This document shows, one piece after another, positions 9,990 to 20,353 of a DNA stretch of 34,166 nucleotides (positions within the stretch are counted from its first letter, which is position 1; each line of letters opens with the position of its first letter). The notes below the pieces were generated by a model, which had not been told where the DNA came from, did no database searches, and saw nothing but the letters and a program-made list of their open reading frames with translations. The position numbers were made by a program, and so were the translations under genes. This DNA comes from Sedimentisphaerales bacterium (GTDB taxonomy: Bacteria; Planctomycetota; Phycisphaerae; Sedimentisphaerales; Anaerobacaceae), in contig JANQFY010000234.1 of assembly GCA_028277585.1 (NCBI GenBank), positions 1-34,166 of the forward strand, given 5' to 3'.

Positions 9990-12452
9990 CTATTCGTAAC
10001 GCAGGGCCTCCATGGGATCGATCTTGGCGGCGCGTCGTGCAGGAATCCAGGCGGCCAGGATGCAGATGGCGACCAGGAGCAGGGTTGCGACAGCGAGCGT
10101 CACCGGATCGTGGGGCTCAATGCCCCAGAGGCGGCTGCGGATGAGTCGTGTGGTGGCGAAGATCGCGGGCAGGCCCAGGGCCGCGCCGATCAGGGCCATG
10201 AGCAGGCCGCTGCGCAGGATGGGCCGCAGGATCTGAGGAGGTGAGGCGCCCAAGGCCATGCGTACGCCGATCTCCCGGGTGCGCCGTGACACCTGGTACG
10301 CGAGGATGCCATAGAGGCCGATGCAGGAGAGCCCCACGGCGATACCAGCGAAACTGCAGGACAGCGAGGCAAAGAGTCGCTCGCTACGGGTCATGTCACG
10401 GATAGCATCCTCTTGAGTTCGGATATCTTCCACCAGGAGATTGCGGTCGATGGCGGCCACGGACTTGAGGACTTGAGGGATCAAGGTTGCCGCTCGATGG
10501 CGGGTCCGTACATCATAGCCGAGTCGAGTTATCTGTTTCACGTTCTGCTTGTAGGGAAACAGCGCCAGGTAATCGTCCCTTTCCTTGATATGACTGTTCT
10601 TGAAGTTAGCGCAGATTCCAATGATCTGGCAATCCTCGTCGAAGGGTAAGGAACGTCCTACCGGATCTTGATCGCCGAAGAGGGTCTGCGACAGATGTTG
10701 GTTGAGGATGACCACGCGCTTGGTGTTCTTGTTATCCCCTTCCGTGAAGTCCCGCCCTCGTAGTAGCTGGATGCCCATCGTGGACAGATAGCCTGGTCCC
10801 ACGTTCTTGTATTTGCAACTGAAGGACTGCGGTTCCGTGTTACCTAGCAGCTCAGCAGAAGCAGACATGGACAAGGTCATAGCGCCCTGACGCAAGGTGA
10901 GGTTCTGAGAGTTGGTCACGGATTCCACGCCGGGCAGGGCCAACAAGGATGATTGCACCTGCTGATGGATATTGTCCAGAGATTGGCCCTCATAGCCGGA
11001 GACCTTGGGATTGAGATAGAAAGTCAAGAGGTTGTCCGAGTTGAATCCGATGGGGATGTTGTTGAGATTGGTCAGGGTCCGCATGAGCAGGCCCGCGCCG
11101 GTCAATAGTATCAGAGACAGAGCCACTTGCACGACTACCAGTGCGCGCCCCAGGCGCATGCGTGAACCGCCTGCCGAACTGCGATCCTTGAGTAGACTGT
11201 TGAATCGCGAACGGGTTGTGTAGAAGGCGGGTAGCAATCCAAACAGAAGCAATGTCACCACGGCCAGGAGCAAGGTGAAGCCGAAGACCAGCCAGTCGTT
11301 GCCGAGGTCCATGGTGGTCTGCGCCGACCATAAGAGGCGTGACAGGGCGACCTTCACGCTGGTGGCCATCACCAGGCCCACGACTGCTCCGGCCAGGGCC
11401 AACAGCAGGGTCTCGGTCAGCAGTTGACGCATCAGACGCCAACGCCCGGCCCCCAGGGCCTGGCAAATGGACAGGTCGCGCTGGCGTGCTGTCCCACGGG
11501 CCAGAAGCAGACCAGCCAGGTTGACGCACGTCAACAGGAGCACGATGCCGACCATGCCCATCAGAAGCGGCAAGGGCCGGGCCAGCGAACGGCTGTAACG
11601 GATCCGGCCGTGGCTGGCATCCTGCATCTCCAGACGCAGCAGGCCCTGCTCCTCGACCGGAACTCCAGCGTACACGGCCTGGCGGAACAGGACGTTCAGT
11701 TCACTGAGGGCCTGGCCCTCTGTGACAGTTGGCCTGAGGCGCGCCATCACTTCATAGCCTTTGGGACGGCCTGCGGCCACCAGCGGCTGGGTCGCGATGG
11801 GCATATAGAAGCCAATGTCCGTGCCCATATAGGGACCGTGAAAGTCAGGGGGCAGTACCCCGATTACGGTGTGATCCGCACCGTTCAAGAGCACGCGGCG
11901 CCCTACGATGTCAGAAGCCTTGCCAAAGTGACTCTGCCAACAATCGTGAGAGATGACCGTGACCGCATCGGTGTCTCGGCGGTCATGATCCGGTTCGATC
12001 AGTTGACCTCGCTGTGGCTTCAATCCCCAGCCCTGGAAACAGTTGCCCGAGACCAGGAGCCCTTCGGCCTTGAGCACACGCTGTTCGGTGCGAACCACCA
12101 TACCCCAAACACGTCGCATGGCCATCACGTCCGTCACCGCCGTAGCCTGGTCCCGCATGACGCAGTAATTCTCATGAGAGAAAGCTTCCGAGAACCATTG
12201 CTTGTTGGGCAGTCGTTTGATATGGCTGTTACGCACCCAGGCCCGGGTGCTGTCACTGATCCACTTGAGGTGGCGCAACTGCTCCGGTTGACGGACCGCC
12301 AACGAGCGGAACTTCACCGCATTCATCAGGCTGAAGATCGCGGTGTTGGCGCCGATCCCCAGGGCCAGGGTCAATACCGCCACCAGCGTAAAACCCGGGC
12401 TCTTGGTCAATTTGCGTGTGCTGCATTTCATGTCGTTAAGCAGACTACTCAC
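9990..12452 (-). CDS. ADOP/MacB-like duplicated ABC permease 8
   Basis: This 820-residue protein starts at a GTG (12452) with GGAGGG eight bases upstream. It is a PHDP-subgroup copy ([10 protein letters not shown] near the end). The first coupling motif is the most altered in the array: [10 protein letters not shown] at 326-335, with Asp for Glu and Cys for Arg, so contact of the first half with an ATPase may be weakened. The second motif is normal (724, [13 protein letters not shown]). The first periplasmic domain has a Trp- and Arg-rich start (about 64-87, including [11 protein letters not shown]), unlike other copies. It ends [17 protein letters not shown]. The stop lies within the ribosome-binding site region of permease 9, nine bases before that start. 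Confidence 0.93.
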   Translation of the reverse strand: MSSLLNDMKCSTRKLTKSPGFTLVAVLTLALGIGANTAIFSLMNAVKFRSLAVRQPEQLRHLKWISDSTRAWVRNSHIKRLPNKQWFSEAFSHENYCVMRDQATAVTDVMAMRRVWGMVVRTEQRVLKAEGLLVSGNCFQGWGLKPQRGQLIEPDHDRRDTDAVTVISHDCWQSHFGKASDIVGRRVLLNGADHTVIGVLPPDFHGPYMGTDIGFYMPIATQPLVAAGRPKGYEVMARLRPTVTEGQALSELNVLFRQAVYAGVPVEEQGLLRLEMQDASHGRIRYSRSLARPLPLLMGMVGIVLLLTCVNLAGLLLARGTARQRDLSICQALGAGRWRLMRQLLTETLLLALAGAVVGLVMATSVKVALSRLLWSAQTTMDLGNDWLVFGFTLLLAVVTLLLFGLLPAFYTTRSRFNSLLKDRSSAGGSRMRLGRALVVVQVALSLILLTGAGLLMRTLTNLNNIPIGFNSDNLLTFYLNPKVSGYEGQSLDNIHQQVQSSLLALPGVESVTNSQNLTLRQGAMTLSMSASAELLGNTEPQSFSCKYKNVGPGYLSTMGIQLLRGRDFTEGDNKNTKRVVILNQHLSQTLFGDQDPVGRSLPFDEDCQIIGICANFKNSHIKERDDYLALFPYKQNVKQITRLGYDVRTRHRAATLIPQVLKSVAAIDRNLLVEDIRTQEDAIRDMTRSERLFASLSCSFAGIAVGLSCIGLYGILAYQVSRRTREIGVRMALGASPPQILRPILRSGLLMALIGAALGLPAIFATTRLIRSRLWGIEPHDPVTLAVATLLLVAICILAAWIPARRAAKIDPMEALRYE

Positions 12453-12643
12453 TTCAAGTACCCTCCATGGAATCGGTCTGGATTGCGAAACTGATGAACA
12501 AGGAACTGAGAATGTCGAGGTAGAGGACCATCGAACAGACGGCAGCCAACGTCTTCTTTCTGCGGTTCCTCGTCCGGTATACGATGTTCCAATCTGAGCC
12601 TCTTACTATTCGCGTGATCTGTACGATCTTTGGTTCTATTCAT
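12449..12643 (-). other. Possible 64-codon gap-filling reading frame between permeases 7 and 8
   Basis: This frame fills the 183-base gap. Its ATG overlaps the last codons of permease 7 (TATGAATAG), nine bases after a GGAGG inside the conserved MEAL codons. Its TGA overlaps the permease 8 GTG start by four bases (GTGA). The product would be a charged, Arg/Asp/His-rich protein with no membrane helix and no family I recognise. It could be a small gene, a device for coupled translation, or chance. I found no convincing promoter or terminator in this gap. Confidence 0.25.
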
Positions 12644-15126
12644 ACCGCAGCGCCTCCATCGGATCGATCCGCGCCGCTCGCCGGGCGGGGATGATGCACG
12701 CGGCTGCAGCGGTCAGGAGCATCAGCAAGGTCCCGAATGCGTAGGTGAGCGGGTCGCTGGCGGTAGTTCCGAAGAGCTGGCTCTGTAGTACGCGGCCGAG
12801 AGCCCAAGCGCAGCCGATACCGATGATCAGACCGGGGACGACGAGGAGAAGCCCGCGTTTGACGATGCTGCGGATGACGTCACTGCGGTCGGCGCCGAGG
12901 GCCATGCGAATGCCGATCTCGCGGGTGCGGCGTCCGACGTTGAACGCGAGCACGCCGTAGAGGCCGATGATGGCTAACGCCAAGGCGGTACCCGCGAAGC
13001 AGGTGAATAGGTTACGGTTGAAGCGACGTCCGGCGGTGGAACTGGCGATCCGGTCGGCCAGGACCCGAACGTCACGTATAGGTTCATCGGGCGCTACCGA
13101 GGCCACGACGCTGCGTACGGAGTTGACGAGTGAGGTGGGCCGCTGCTGCGAACGCACGACCAGGTACATGGCTCCGGGCAAGGGAAACTGACGTAACGAC
13201 AGGTAGAATTCCGGCGCTTCAGCTCGTTCGAGACCGAGTTGCCGAGTGTTTCCTACGACGCCGATGATATCTACCCAGGGCAGGCCCATCTGGGGAGAAC
13301 CGAGACGGAAACGCTTGCCCAGGGGGTCTTCATCGGGCCAGAAACGGTCCGCCATCTTCTCGCTGATCACGCCGACAAAGGTCACGTTCTTGAAGATCTG
13401 AAAAAAGTTCTCCGGCGTGAGCGTCAGGCCCGCGGGTACGGTATAGCCCTGCTCCGTGCCGTCAAACACCCGCCCGCGGAGTAGGGGGATGCCCATGGCG
13501 CGGAAGTAATCCGGTGTCACGGTGTGCTGACTCGCGGTGGGAAGTTCACCTGCGGCCGGTACCGGACGGTCCGCACGGTAGAAATCCATCCCGGAGTAAT
13601 CGCCCGTGAAGGGGACATGCGCCGCCACTGCCGCCGCCTCGACACCGACAAGGTTCTGCACGGGCTCAAGCACGCGTTCGTAGTAGCGTGTGAAGGCCTG
13701 CGGATCGCGTTGAAATAGATCCCGAGGGGGACCGCCGGCTTCGAGTGTCAGAACGCGTGTGGGTTCGAAGCCTGGATCTACATGCAGCAGGCGGTGCAGG
13801 CTACGAATCATCAAGCCGGCGCCGACAAGCAACACCAGAGCCAGCGCCACCTGTCCGGTCACCAACAGGTCGCCCAGGCCGACACGTCCGAGTATCCTGC
13901 GCGAGCGACCCCGGACCTGCTTAAGGGCATCGACCGGTCGCGCATGGGAAAGCTGCCACGCCGGGGCCAGACCAAAGCACACCCCGGTGATTAGGGTAAC
14001 GCCCACAATGAAGAGGAGCATGCGAGGATCGAAGCCGCCGCCTGGGACTACACGCTGCACCTGAGACGGGACCAGGCGCTCGGCGAAGGCGAAACTCCAC
14101 ATCCCGAGTATCGCGCCCACGGCGCCCCCAAGACTGGCGAGCACGAGACTCTCAACCAACAATTGACGCAGCAGACGCATACGTGAGGCGCCGAGGGAGG
14201 TGCGAATCGCCATTTCGCGTTCACGGGCGTAGGAGCGGGACAGGAGCATATTGGCGACATTCACACAGGCGATGAGTAACACTAGCCCAACCGCGCCCAA
14301 CAAGAGGGACAGTTGCGTACGCACGCCACCGGCGAGTTGCCGGCGCAGGGGAACGATCGCAGCACCAATGCCCGTGTTTTCCTCAGGATGGGCCTTCTCG
14401 AGACGCTGAGCAATCACATCCATATGGGCCCGCGCGTCGGACACACTGATATTGGGCTTGAGTCGAGCCACCGCCTGTGCGTTGCTGCTGCTATCTCGCA
14501 TATCGAGAAAATAATGACTGGCAAAAAGGCGCGATGGCGGTGAAGAGTTGCGCGCTTCGATAGAACCGGAAATCGGCGGGCAGCACGCCAGCAATGGTCA
14601 GTACCTGGCCGTCGCATGCGCACGAACGTCCCACTACATCGGGATCTCCCTGGAAGAAACGCTGCCAGGTGTCATGCGTGATCCAGGCCATACGGGGTGC
14701 CGCCGGGGTGTCGTCATCCGGGCGCATGTCACGCCCCAGCCGAGGACGCACACCCAAGACCTTGAAGAAGTCCGACGACACGTGCTGGACGGACACCATC
14801 TCCGTTCCTGCTTCGGTTTTGAGCTTGCTCTGCGCGCTATGAAATATCGCCAGCCCGCCGAACACCTCCTGTTGTTCTAGCCAGTCCCTGAAGTTCGGAT
14901 ATGAGATTCCCCTCCCGCCACCCTGTGCATAGCGCTCGGCCAGTTGCACCAGCCGGTCCGAGTCGGGATAGGGCAAAGCCCGCAGGAACGTGGTGTTGAC
15001 AATGCTGAAGATGGCGGTGTTCGCACCGATCCCCAGAGCAAGCGTCAGGACAATGATAGCCGTGAAGCCCGGGCTCTTGCGCAGTTGTCGCAGGCTGTAT
15101 TTGACGTCACTGACTACTGTACCCAT
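12636..15126 (-). pseudogene. ADOP/MacB-like duplicated ABC permease 7, broken by a +1 frameshift
   Basis: The gene starts at the ATG at 15126 (MGTVVSDVKYSLRQLRKSPG) but, as sequenced, stops at 14491 after 211 residues. The remainder, including both FtsX halves, continues in another frame to 12636. The break is at the run of five A at 14523-14527 (TTTTT on the coding strand): removing one base joins LFTAIAPF to ASHYFLDMRD and restores about 829 residues. The rest is intact, with REREMAIRTSLGA as first coupling motif and RTREIGIRMALGA as second, ending [17 protein letters not shown]. There is no other visible damage, so either the mutation is very recent, it is a sequencing or assembly error in a homopolymer, or expression switches by slippage. 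The downstream piece has an in-frame start candidate at 14594 but would lack the first helix. Confidence 0.88.
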
Positions 15127-15169
15127 ATCAGACTCCGAATTATCGGTTGCCGGTCGACAGCCACGAATC

Positions 15170-17656
15170 CTACTCGTAGCGCAGCGCCGCCATCGGATCG
15201 ATCCGCGCCGCTTTTCGTGAGGGGACCAGGGCCGCAGCGGCCACGGCCAACCCCAGCACGGCGGCCGCGATGAGAGTGACAGTGGGATCGCTGGCTTCAA
15301 GGCCGAACAACTGAGACTCCAGGTATCGGCCGAGGCCAAGCGCCAGTGGAATGCCGATCGCCAGACCTGTACTGAAGCACACCAGCGCCTCGCGGAACAC
15401 CAGGGCGAAGACCTGGGTACGCTGAGCGCCCAGGGCCATGCGAATGCCAATCTCGCGTGTCCGTCGTACCACGCCACAGGCCAGCAGGCCATACAAACCT
15501 ACAGCCGCCAGTGCGGCGGCGATGGCAGCGAACGCACACGCCAACATCGCGACAGTGCGTTCGGGTTTCAGCACCTCTTCCCGCCGTGCTGCGACGGTCT
15601 GCATTCCGGACAACGGCAAATTGGAGTCCAGTCCACGCACGACACGGCGCACCTCCGGCCCCAACGCGGCTTCATCCCGCTGGCACCACAGATAGAATGT
15701 CAGGGAACGCAAACCCTGTGCTTGCGTATACGGCGTATAGACGAAGCGTTTCGTCTGCTCTCGCAGACTGGCACTCTTCTGATTCTTCACGACGCCCACA
15801 ATCTCGATGTCGAAGGAATCCCCCCGGTCATCGAACGAGATCCTCCTACCGAGCGGATTCGCGCCGTTGCAGTAGCGTGCCACGAAGGCTTCGTTCACCA
15901 TCGCCACCTTGGGCGATCCGGCGCGGTCTTGCTCGTTGAACGCCCGGCCTCGCAGCAATGGGATGCCCATCGTGTCGAAGTAATCCGAGTTGACCACATT
16001 ATACGTGGTACTGACATCCTCGCCTCTAGCGGCCTTGTAGCCTTGGATTCTCAGACTCAATGTCATTGTGCCACCGCCCAAGACAGGCATCGCAACCGCC
16101 CCGACAGTCTGTACACCGGGAAGACGCCGCAGGGCTTCAATCGCTTGGTCGTAAAGGCGTCGACCGCGTTCGCTGTCATAGCCGCTCAGGGCCGGGTCCA
16201 GATTGAAGCTTAGAAGGTGCTCGGTCCGAAAACCGGGACTGAACGTGCGCAGGTTATACAGGGTCTTTGTGAGCAATCCTGCCGCCACCAACAGCAGCAT
16301 CGACAGGGCGATCTGAGTGACCACTACACCGCGCCGAAAGTGGGCGTGATGTCGTGCCGACCCGGCGCCGACCGTCTGATCCTTCAACGCTACAGAGACG
16401 GGCGTGCGAATCGCCTGCCAAGCGGGCATCAGGCCGAATAATAGCGACATCAGTGCAGCCAAAACGAAATTGAAGGCGAGAACTCTGGCATTCAGCTCAC
16501 CGACGTCGGCAAGTGCCGCAAGCAGTTTTGTGGTTCCGAGCGCCACCGCCAGCCCGGCGACTCCGCCCAGCAGGCCCAACGCCAGGCTTTCCAGGAGGAC
16601 GTGCCTGACCAAGTTACGCTGGGAGGCCCCTAATGCGATGCGAATGGCAACCTCGCGACGTTGCGCGATGGCCCGGGTCATGAGCAGACCGGCCACATTG
16701 ACACAGGCGATCAGCAGCACAATGGCCGCCAGAGCCGTCATACTCAGGAGAGGCCCTTCGATCGCGCCGCGCAACGTATGTATCCCCTGTAGCGCCGGCG
16801 TCAGCCGGAGCGAGCGGCTCAAGAACTCCTCTTTGTCGCTGATTCGTGTGCCAAGTTGCTCTAGTTCTTTCTGTTGGATACCACGCCAGACTCCTTGCAT
16901 GGCCGCCGATGCCTGGGCGGATGTGACTCCCGGCTTCAGACGTGCCAGTACGTTGAACGACCGGACCATGCGCTCGGGAAGTTGGTCGGTGGCATATAGT
17001 GACGGTCGCATCTGCTTCCGCATAGCCAACGTGGTGTAGACATCCGGCGTTCGCCCGGTCAGCACGCCGGGGAATTTCGACGGTGTCACACCGATGATCG
17101 TCATGGACACACCGTTCAGGGTGATGCCCTGTCCAATGATATCCTGCTGTCCACCGAAACGACGGCGCCAGAATCCATAGCTGATAACCGCCACGGGATG
17201 TCCTCCCCCCATCCACTCGTCCCCCTTCGTGAGGAGGCGACCATGCGCGGCCCGGACTCCCAGCACCTCAAACAAGTTGCCTGAGACCAGCTCTCCCCTG
17301 ACACGGTCTGCCTCTGCACCATGGACCAAGACGAGCGGCGTCGAAGCCCGTGCGATGACCCCCGAGAATACGTCGGCTCGCTCGCAGAAGTCTCGGTACT
17401 GGGGATAGGAATGGACCGTTCGGTCGTTGTCCGCACTCGCCCGCCCCGGCGCCTGAGGGCCGTCAATCTCGATCAGGACCAGTTCGCGCGGGTTCTCGAC
17501 AGGGAGCAGTTGCAGCATCACCCGGTCAAACACGGAGAAGACCGCTGTATTGGCGCCGATTCCCAAGGCCAGGATCAGCACAGCCACTGCTGTGAATCCG
17601 GGGGTCCTCTCCAACTTGCGAATAGCATATCGAACGTCGTATACGAAAGCACTCAC
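15170..17656 (-). CDS. ADOP/MacB-like duplicated ABC permease 6
   Basis: I place the start at the GTG at 17656 (828 residues): AGGA lies about eight bases upstream, and the following SAFVYDVRYAIRKLERTPG aligns with the paralogues. A GTG at 17707 would add 17 residues with no counterpart. The first coupling motif is EVAIRIALGA (335-344) and the second begins at 732 (RTREIGIRMALGA). The first periplasmic domain is longer than in most copies, with a basic/acidic insertion around 260-285 before the second helix. Its end differs slightly from the family pattern (PSRKAARIDPMAALRYE). A 43-base gap separates it from permease 7. Confidence 0.92.
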   Translation of the reverse strand: MSAFVYDVRYAIRKLERTPGFTAVAVLILALGIGANTAVFSVFDRVMLQLLPVENPRELVLIEIDGPQAPGRASADNDRTVHSYPQYRDFCERADVFSGVIARASTPLVLVHGAEADRVRGELVSGNLFEVLGVRAAHGRLLTKGDEWMGGGHPVAVISYGFWRRRFGGQQDIIGQGITLNGVSMTIIGVTPSKFPGVLTGRTPDVYTTLAMRKQMRPSLYATDQLPERMVRSFNVLARLKPGVTSAQASAAMQGVWRGIQQKELEQLGTRISDKEEFLSRSLRLTPALQGIHTLRGAIEGPLLSMTALAAIVLLIACVNVAGLLMTRAIAQRREVAIRIALGASQRNLVRHVLLESLALGLLGGVAGLAVALGTTKLLAALADVGELNARVLAFNFVLAALMSLLFGLMPAWQAIRTPVSVALKDQTVGAGSARHHAHFRRGVVVTQIALSMLLLVAAGLLTKTLYNLRTFSPGFRTEHLLSFNLDPALSGYDSERGRRLYDQAIEALRRLPGVQTVGAVAMPVLGGGTMTLSLRIQGYKAARGEDVSTTYNVVNSDYFDTMGIPLLRGRAFNEQDRAGSPKVAMVNEAFVARYCNGANPLGRRISFDDRGDSFDIEIVGVVKNQKSASLREQTKRFVYTPYTQAQGLRSLTFYLWCQRDEAALGPEVRRVVRGLDSNLPLSGMQTVAARREEVLKPERTVAMLACAFAAIAAALAAVGLYGLLACGVVRRTREIGIRMALGAQRTQVFALVFREALVCFSTGLAIGIPLALGLGRYLESQLFGLEASDPTVTLIAAAVLGLAVAAAALVPSRKAARIDPMAALRYE

Positions 17657-17763
17657 TGAATCTGTCCTTTCATAGCAGACTGAGATTGCCGGAAATCGCC
17701 GCCCCACCTTGTCACCACATGTTCTCGATCTCTTGGTTTATACAACATCTCTATATTACTCAT
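17653..17763 (-). other. Possible 36-codon gap-filling reading frame between permeases 5 and 6
   Basis: The ATG lies inside the last codons of permease 5 (TATGAGTAA), and the TGA overlaps the GTG start of permease 6 by four bases (GTGA). The frame therefore spans the whole 99-base gap. The predicted peptide is polar and resembles nothing I recognise. It could couple translation of the two permeases, or be chance; a TGA at this spot is built in whenever a start codon is followed by AGT. Confidence 0.2.
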
Positions 17764-20185
17764 AGCGCAGCGCCACCATCGGGTCGGTCTTCGCCGCGCG
17801 TCGTGCGGGGATGTAACAGGCCAGCATGGCTGTCAGCAACAGGGCCATGGGCACGACGACGAAGGTCACTGGATCGGTCGCGCTGATCTGGTAGAGCAAG
17901 GCGGACAAGCAGCGCGTCACCAGCAGGGCGCCAAGCACGCCGACACCCAGGCCGAGAACTGTGCAAACGAGTCCCTTCTTCAGCATCATGGTCAGGATGT
18001 TCTGTTTCTGGGCGCCCAGGGCCATCCGAACGCCTATTTCGTTGATACGCTCACTGGCGGAATGGGCCACCACGGCATAGATGCCCGTGATCGCCAGGAT
18101 GAACGCAACACCGGCCATGAGAATCATGAGTAGAGAACTGAGACGTTCCATGGAGACCGTCTTGAAGACCACGCGTTTGACTGTTTCGATCTTCAGAACG
18201 GGCAGGTCAGAATCCAATGACAACACCGCCTGACGGACGGCGCCAGCCAAAGCCAAGGGATCGGTCGTCGTGCGACAGACAACCGTTTGAGCCGTCCAGC
18301 AATCCTGATCCAACGGTTCGTACAACATGGGTTTGACTGGCTCGGATACGAGCGACCTGTTGTGGACCTCGCCAACAACGCCGACGATTTCCTTTGACCG
18401 CCCCCGAACATGAATACGTTTGCCCAGGGGATTCTCGTTGGGGAAGTGCTTCCGTACGAGCGCTTCGTCAACAATCACCACAAGATTGTCCCTGTCGAGA
18501 TCCGCCTTATTGAAGGCGCGCCCCTGTTTGAGGGGGATTTGCATGGTTCTGAAGTAATGATCAGACACTTGATGATAGAAGGCGACTGGCCTTTCAGTGG
18601 CAGGCAGAGGCGGCCGACCTTCCACCGTGAATTGCAGCGAGTTGCAGTTGTACCCCATAGGAGGATTGTTGACGGTCGCCGCACCGGCCGCTCCCGGCAA
18701 GGCGCGGACTCTGCTCAACAACTCCCGATAGAACCCCGCCCGCTTGGGCGTACTGTCGTAGCGGCCGGTGCCGGGCAAATCGAGTCTCACTGCCAGGATG
18801 TCCTCGACCTCGAAGCCCGGATCCACACGCGATACACGCTGAAAGCTGTTGAACAATAGCCCGGCGCCGGTCAAGAGAATCGTGGCCAGGGCCACCTCCC
18901 CAATGACCAACATCCCGGTGGAACGGTGGTGGGCTTTGCCGGTGGCGTGCGAGCGTCCTGAACGTTTGAGCACATCATTCAGGTTGACGCGGCACGCGTG
19001 CCAAGCCGGTATCACACCGGATAACAGGGCACACAGGCACGTAGCCGCCAGCGCCACGAGCAGGCACGGGAGACTGATCTCGATTTGGCCAAACGTGGAG
19101 AGACTGGAGAACCGCCCCAGGTCGGATGCGAAGCGCACGATTATGTCCAATCCCCCTCTCGCCAGGCAGACCCCTAGAGCCCCTCCGAGAAGGGCCAGCA
19201 ACAGGCTTTCGATGAGTACTTGACGCATGAGACGCCAGCGCCCGGCCCCGAGAGCAAGGCGGACGGTCATCTCCTGTTGACGCCGATTCGCGCGAGCCAA
19301 TAGAAGATTCGCGATATTGACACAGGCCAATAGCAACAGTGTCGCGACGGCTCCGTAGAGCACCCAGAACGCGGTCCTGAAATCCTGAGTGAACATATCA
19401 CGAATAGGCACGACCAAGCTGCGTTTGTGCTTGTTGATATCCGCGTACTGCTGGGCCAGACGTTCGGTAATGGTCGTCATATCCGCACGGCCCTGCTCGA
19501 TGGAGACTCCAGGCTTGAGTCGCGCGAAGACCGATATGAAATGATTGTCCCGACCGGTGTTCGTGAACATACCGTCCGGCATGGGAATCAGAAAGTCCGC
19601 CCGCTCTTCGAACAACCCCATATCTGCGTCTACAACGCCTATCACGGTGCAGGGCCGCCCATCCAGGGCAATGGCCTGGCCCACAACGTCGGGGTCCGAA
19701 GCGAAACGCTCCCGCCACACGGTATGACCCAATAGCACCGAGCGATTCTGCCCTCCCTGCGTGTCGGCCTCCGTGAAATCGCGTCCCAGAAGTGGGGGTC
19801 GTCTCAAGGTCTTCAGGAAGTTGCCCGAAACCAACAGCCCCTCCAGGGCTACGGGCTTGTCGCGACCCGTTAGAGTGAATTGCTCGGGATACCAGGCTGC
19901 CATGGACTCGAATGTACTGTTCTGCTCTTGCCAGTCCTTGAAATCCGGCGGCGAGACGACGGCCGGGTACTTGTGCCCTGTTCGTGTCCAGAGCGTTCCC
20001 ACCATCATCAACCGGTCGGACTCCGGGAAGGGCATCGGCCTGAGCAGCACCGCATAGATCATACTGAACAGCGCCGTATTGGCGCCAATGCCAATCGCCA
20101 AAGTCAGTACGATGAAACACGTCAGACCAGGCTGCTTGGCTAGTATGCGAAGGCCCAGTTTGATGTCACAGAATAGTGCACTCAC
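17756..20185 (-). CDS. ADOP/MacB-like duplicated ABC permease 5
   Basis: This 809-residue duplicated permease starts at a GTG (20185) with AGAGGA eight bases upstream; the next residues SALFCDIKLGLRILAKQPG align with the other N-termini. The first coupling motif is EMTVRLALGA (305-314). The second starts at 713 as [13 protein letters not shown], with Ile in place of the usual Thr. The first periplasmic domain is short and holds DFKDW at about 81-85. The C-terminus is PARRAAKTDPMVALRYE. It follows a 168-base gap, one of the longest in the array. A frame of 36 codons links its stop to the start of permease 6. Confidence 0.93.
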   Translation of the reverse strand: MSALFCDIKLGLRILAKQPGLTCFIVLTLAIGIGANTALFSMIYAVLLRPMPFPESDRLMMVGTLWTRTGHKYPAVVSPPDFKDWQEQNSTFESMAAWYPEQFTLTGRDKPVALEGLLVSGNFLKTLRRPPLLGRDFTEADTQGGQNRSVLLGHTVWRERFASDPDVVGQAIALDGRPCTVIGVVDADMGLFEERADFLIPMPDGMFTNTGRDNHFISVFARLKPGVSIEQGRADMTTITERLAQQYADINKHKRSLVVPIRDMFTQDFRTAFWVLYGAVATLLLLACVNIANLLLARANRRQQEMTVRLALGAGRWRLMRQVLIESLLLALLGGALGVCLARGGLDIIVRFASDLGRFSSLSTFGQIEISLPCLLVALAATCLCALLSGVIPAWHACRVNLNDVLKRSGRSHATGKAHHRSTGMLVIGEVALATILLTGAGLLFNSFQRVSRVDPGFEVEDILAVRLDLPGTGRYDSTPKRAGFYRELLSRVRALPGAAGAATVNNPPMGYNCNSLQFTVEGRPPLPATERPVAFYHQVSDHYFRTMQIPLKQGRAFNKADLDRDNLVVIVDEALVRKHFPNENPLGKRIHVRGRSKEIVGVVGEVHNRSLVSEPVKPMLYEPLDQDCWTAQTVVCRTTTDPLALAGAVRQAVLSLDSDLPVLKIETVKRVVFKTVSMERLSSLLMILMAGVAFILAITGIYAVVAHSASERINEIGVRMALGAQKQNILTMMLKKGLVCTVLGLGVGVLGALLVTRCLSALLYQISATDPVTFVVVPMALLLTAMLACYIPARRAAKTDPMVALRYE

Positions 20186-20353
20186 GTCATTCGTCCTCTT
20201 ATCAGATACTAGACATCCACTCCAAGCGATCGGAACTCCACTTCCTTGTGCAACCGATGCCGGCCTGGTCTTTTCGACTGCTCACGATTGTTCACCCTGA
20301 AGACACGGTTATCTCAACGAGGCGCTTTCCACAGATTGCAGGAAACAACGCGC

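Noticed and set aside
14491-15492. 333-codon frame starting inside permease 6
   Set aside because: Its first part is an out-of-frame reading of the end of permease 6; only the part from 15126 is real, and that belongs to the frameshifted permease 7.
20186-20353. Sigma-70 promoter in the 168-base gap before permease 5
   Set aside because: Several weak TTG-type and A/T-rich boxes exist, but none combines two good hexamers with correct spacing.
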